A stretch of DNA of 64,000 nucleotides, from NCBI RefSeq assembly GCF_015840915.1, contig NZ_CP060398.1, positions 372,001-436,000 of the forward strand, given 5' to 3'. Numbering within the stretch: position 1 is the stretch's first letter; each line of letters starts with the position of its first letter. Shown in pieces: positions 63,075 to 64,000 of this stretch. This stretch comes from Synechococcus sp. CBW1002. Lineage in GTDB: Bacteria > Cyanobacteriota > Cyanobacteriia > PCC-6307 > Cyanobiaceae. The notes beneath the pieces were generated by a model. It worked only from the letters and a program-made list of their open reading frames with translations, had not been told where the DNA came from and did not search any database. Position numbers and translations under genes: made by a program.

Positions 63075-64000
63075 TCAGAGCACTTTAGCGCAACTCTCAA
63101 CACTTGCGGACGATTTACCGGCCCCCTTCTCCCCGAAAGCGTCCGCAAATGCCGCCGCCGCTTCCCCTTGATTGACGAAGCGGGCGTATCGTCGCAAGTG
63201 AGTCTCCAGCGAATGCCCCATGGCTTCGGCGATGTACTTCGGCGGCAAGTTGTTTCGGTGGCAGGTCGCCGAGTAGCGGTGCCGCAGGGAGTAGGGCACA
63301 AGCTCCTCCCCTAGATGCTCGGCCTCGCCGCAGAGCTGCTGCCAGATACCTTGTCGTCTGAGGAAGCGCCCCATGCGATCCCCTGCCATCTTTGGTTCTG
63401 CGACCTCGGGGAGAGGTTCTCCGGCCCGGAGCCTCTTTTCAAGGAGCCATTCCATCCTTGTCCCATCAGCATCCATCACCGGTGCGGCCAGTAGTTGACG
63501 CGGTTTTGTCGTCCCGCCTCCACTCTTCTTGGCATAGAGGCACCAGAGCACATCCCCCCGAAACCGGAGGTGAAACAGCTCCGTAGGTCTGAGGCCGTAG
63601 ACGGCACACAGCTGAACCGCAAAGGCCCACCGGCGTGCTTCGTCACTGGTGCTTGCCTCCAGCGCTTCCACCAGCCGGATCACCTGGCTATCCCCGAGGG
63701 CGTATTGCTCTCGGGTCGGTGCGCGTCGTCCCACCACAGTTGTGAGACTCTGCGGGGGCGACCACGTACGAGCGCTCACCTCGTGTCGCTCAACTGCGTA
63801 TCGCAGAAATGCGGCCCCGTTCTGAGCCGCGATCTGACGGCTGCGACTTCCCAGCTCCCACTGACGCACGGCTTGCTCAAGAAGGTTCGCGCCGTTTGAT
63901 GGTGCCCGCTGCCCTTGCAGCAGTTTCAGCATGGCCTGGACGACGGGGGCGTACTTCCTTTCCCAAGTGGTCGCAGTGATACCAGCTCCGTGCTCTTGCT
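63075..64000 (-). CDS. int: Tyrosine recombinase (integrase B), 5' end outside window
   Basis: The frame is open to the window edge. It reads GITATTWERKYAPVVQAMLK (core-binding domain), then the catalytic domain: Arg in AVYGLRPTELFHLRF, Lys in YAKKSGGGTTKPRQL, His-x2-Arg in PYSLRHRYSATCHRNN, His in EAMGHSLETHLRRYARF and its Tyr. The Met at 63932 is internal. It is a relative of integrase A at 17650-18843 and, like it, has an excisionase-like gene directly downstream. The attachment site lies beyond the window. Confidence 0.88.
   Translation of the reverse strand, partial: QEHGAGITATTWERKYAPVVQAMLKLLQGQRAPSNGANLLEQAVRQWELGSRSRQIAAQNGAAFLRYAVERHEVSARTWSPPQSLTTVVGRRAPTREQYALGDSQVIRLVEALEASTSDEARRWAFAVQLCAVYGLRPTELFHLRFRGDVLWCLYAKKSGGGTTKPRQLLAAPVMDADGTRMEWLLEKRLRAGEPLPEVAEPKMAGDRMGRFLRRQGIWQQLCGEAEHLGEELVPYSLRHRYSATCHRNNLPPKYIAEAMGHSLETHLRRYARFVNQGEAAAAFADAFGEKGAGKSSASVESCAKVL

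Noticed and set aside
62926-63171. 81-codon plus-strand frame over the integrase 3' end
   Set aside because: Overlaps integrase B in antisense, low-complexity Pro/Ala/Ser composition.

Overview
The window looks like a heavily transposon-invaded accessory region of a GC-rich bacterium. A cyanobacterium of the Synechococcus/Cyanobium type is my best guess, from the style of the transposases, integrases and primase-helicases and from a tRNA gene without an encoded CCA. The sequence alone does not prove the taxon. Roughly half of the 64 kb is insertion sequence (IS) DNA, much of it nested: IS66 (2 copies plus a relic), two IS3-family types (2 and 4 copies), an IS5-superfamily type with 6-bp target duplications (3 copies plus a truncated relative), IS1182 (2), IS256 (1 intact plus 3 fragments), ISAs1 (1 plus a relic), IS110 (1 plus a fragment), IS630, IS5, an IS4-like relic, two MITE-like elements and the 3' part of a group II intron.

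Layout. 1-5.3 kb: stacked IS and intron remains. 5.4-7.7 kb: a large protein that I read as an aerolysin-like pore former joined to a degenerate RTX-like segment. 7.8-17.2 kb: a beta-carbonic anhydrase relic, an M48 protease cut just after its HELAH motif, and nested IS. 17.2-24.2 kb: an excisionase-integrase pair, tRNA-Pro(UGG), a small tyrosine recombinase preceded by a palindromic site, and a 1051-aa primase-helicase whose 3' coding end carries seven TGACCGAAAATC-type repeats. 26.5-34.4 kb: a type I restriction-modification operon, hsdM-hsdS-DUF4268-hsdR, with 4-bp gene overlaps and a trailing interrupted DUF6998-like gene. 34.5-42.1 kb: IS630, a glycosyltransferase, MITEs, IS3 and IS110. 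42.2-51.4 kb: an exported RidA, a LodA-type quinoprotein oxidase and its LodB flavoprotein partner. LodA and LodB are broken by three IS copies but can be rebuilt exactly by removing each IS and one target duplication (673 aa and 393 aa). 51.5-56.0 kb: more nested IS. 56.0-64 kb: a second integrated element with a ten-copy GCCACACCT array, a primase-VapE helicase gene split by IS1182, a small regulator-like gene, a lipoprotein, an excisionase-like gene and an integrase that runs off the window.

How it fits together. Two related integrase/excisionase pairs each lie near a primase-helicase with its own repeat array, which suggests two satellite- or plasmid-like integrated elements. The type I system and the probable toxin are typical island cargo. 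The RidA-LodA-LodB cluster would make a Tat-exported, cysteine-tryptophylquinone amino acid or amine oxidase releasing hydrogen peroxide, with a periplasmic imine deaminase beside it. Its decay is recent enough that every target duplication is still perfect.
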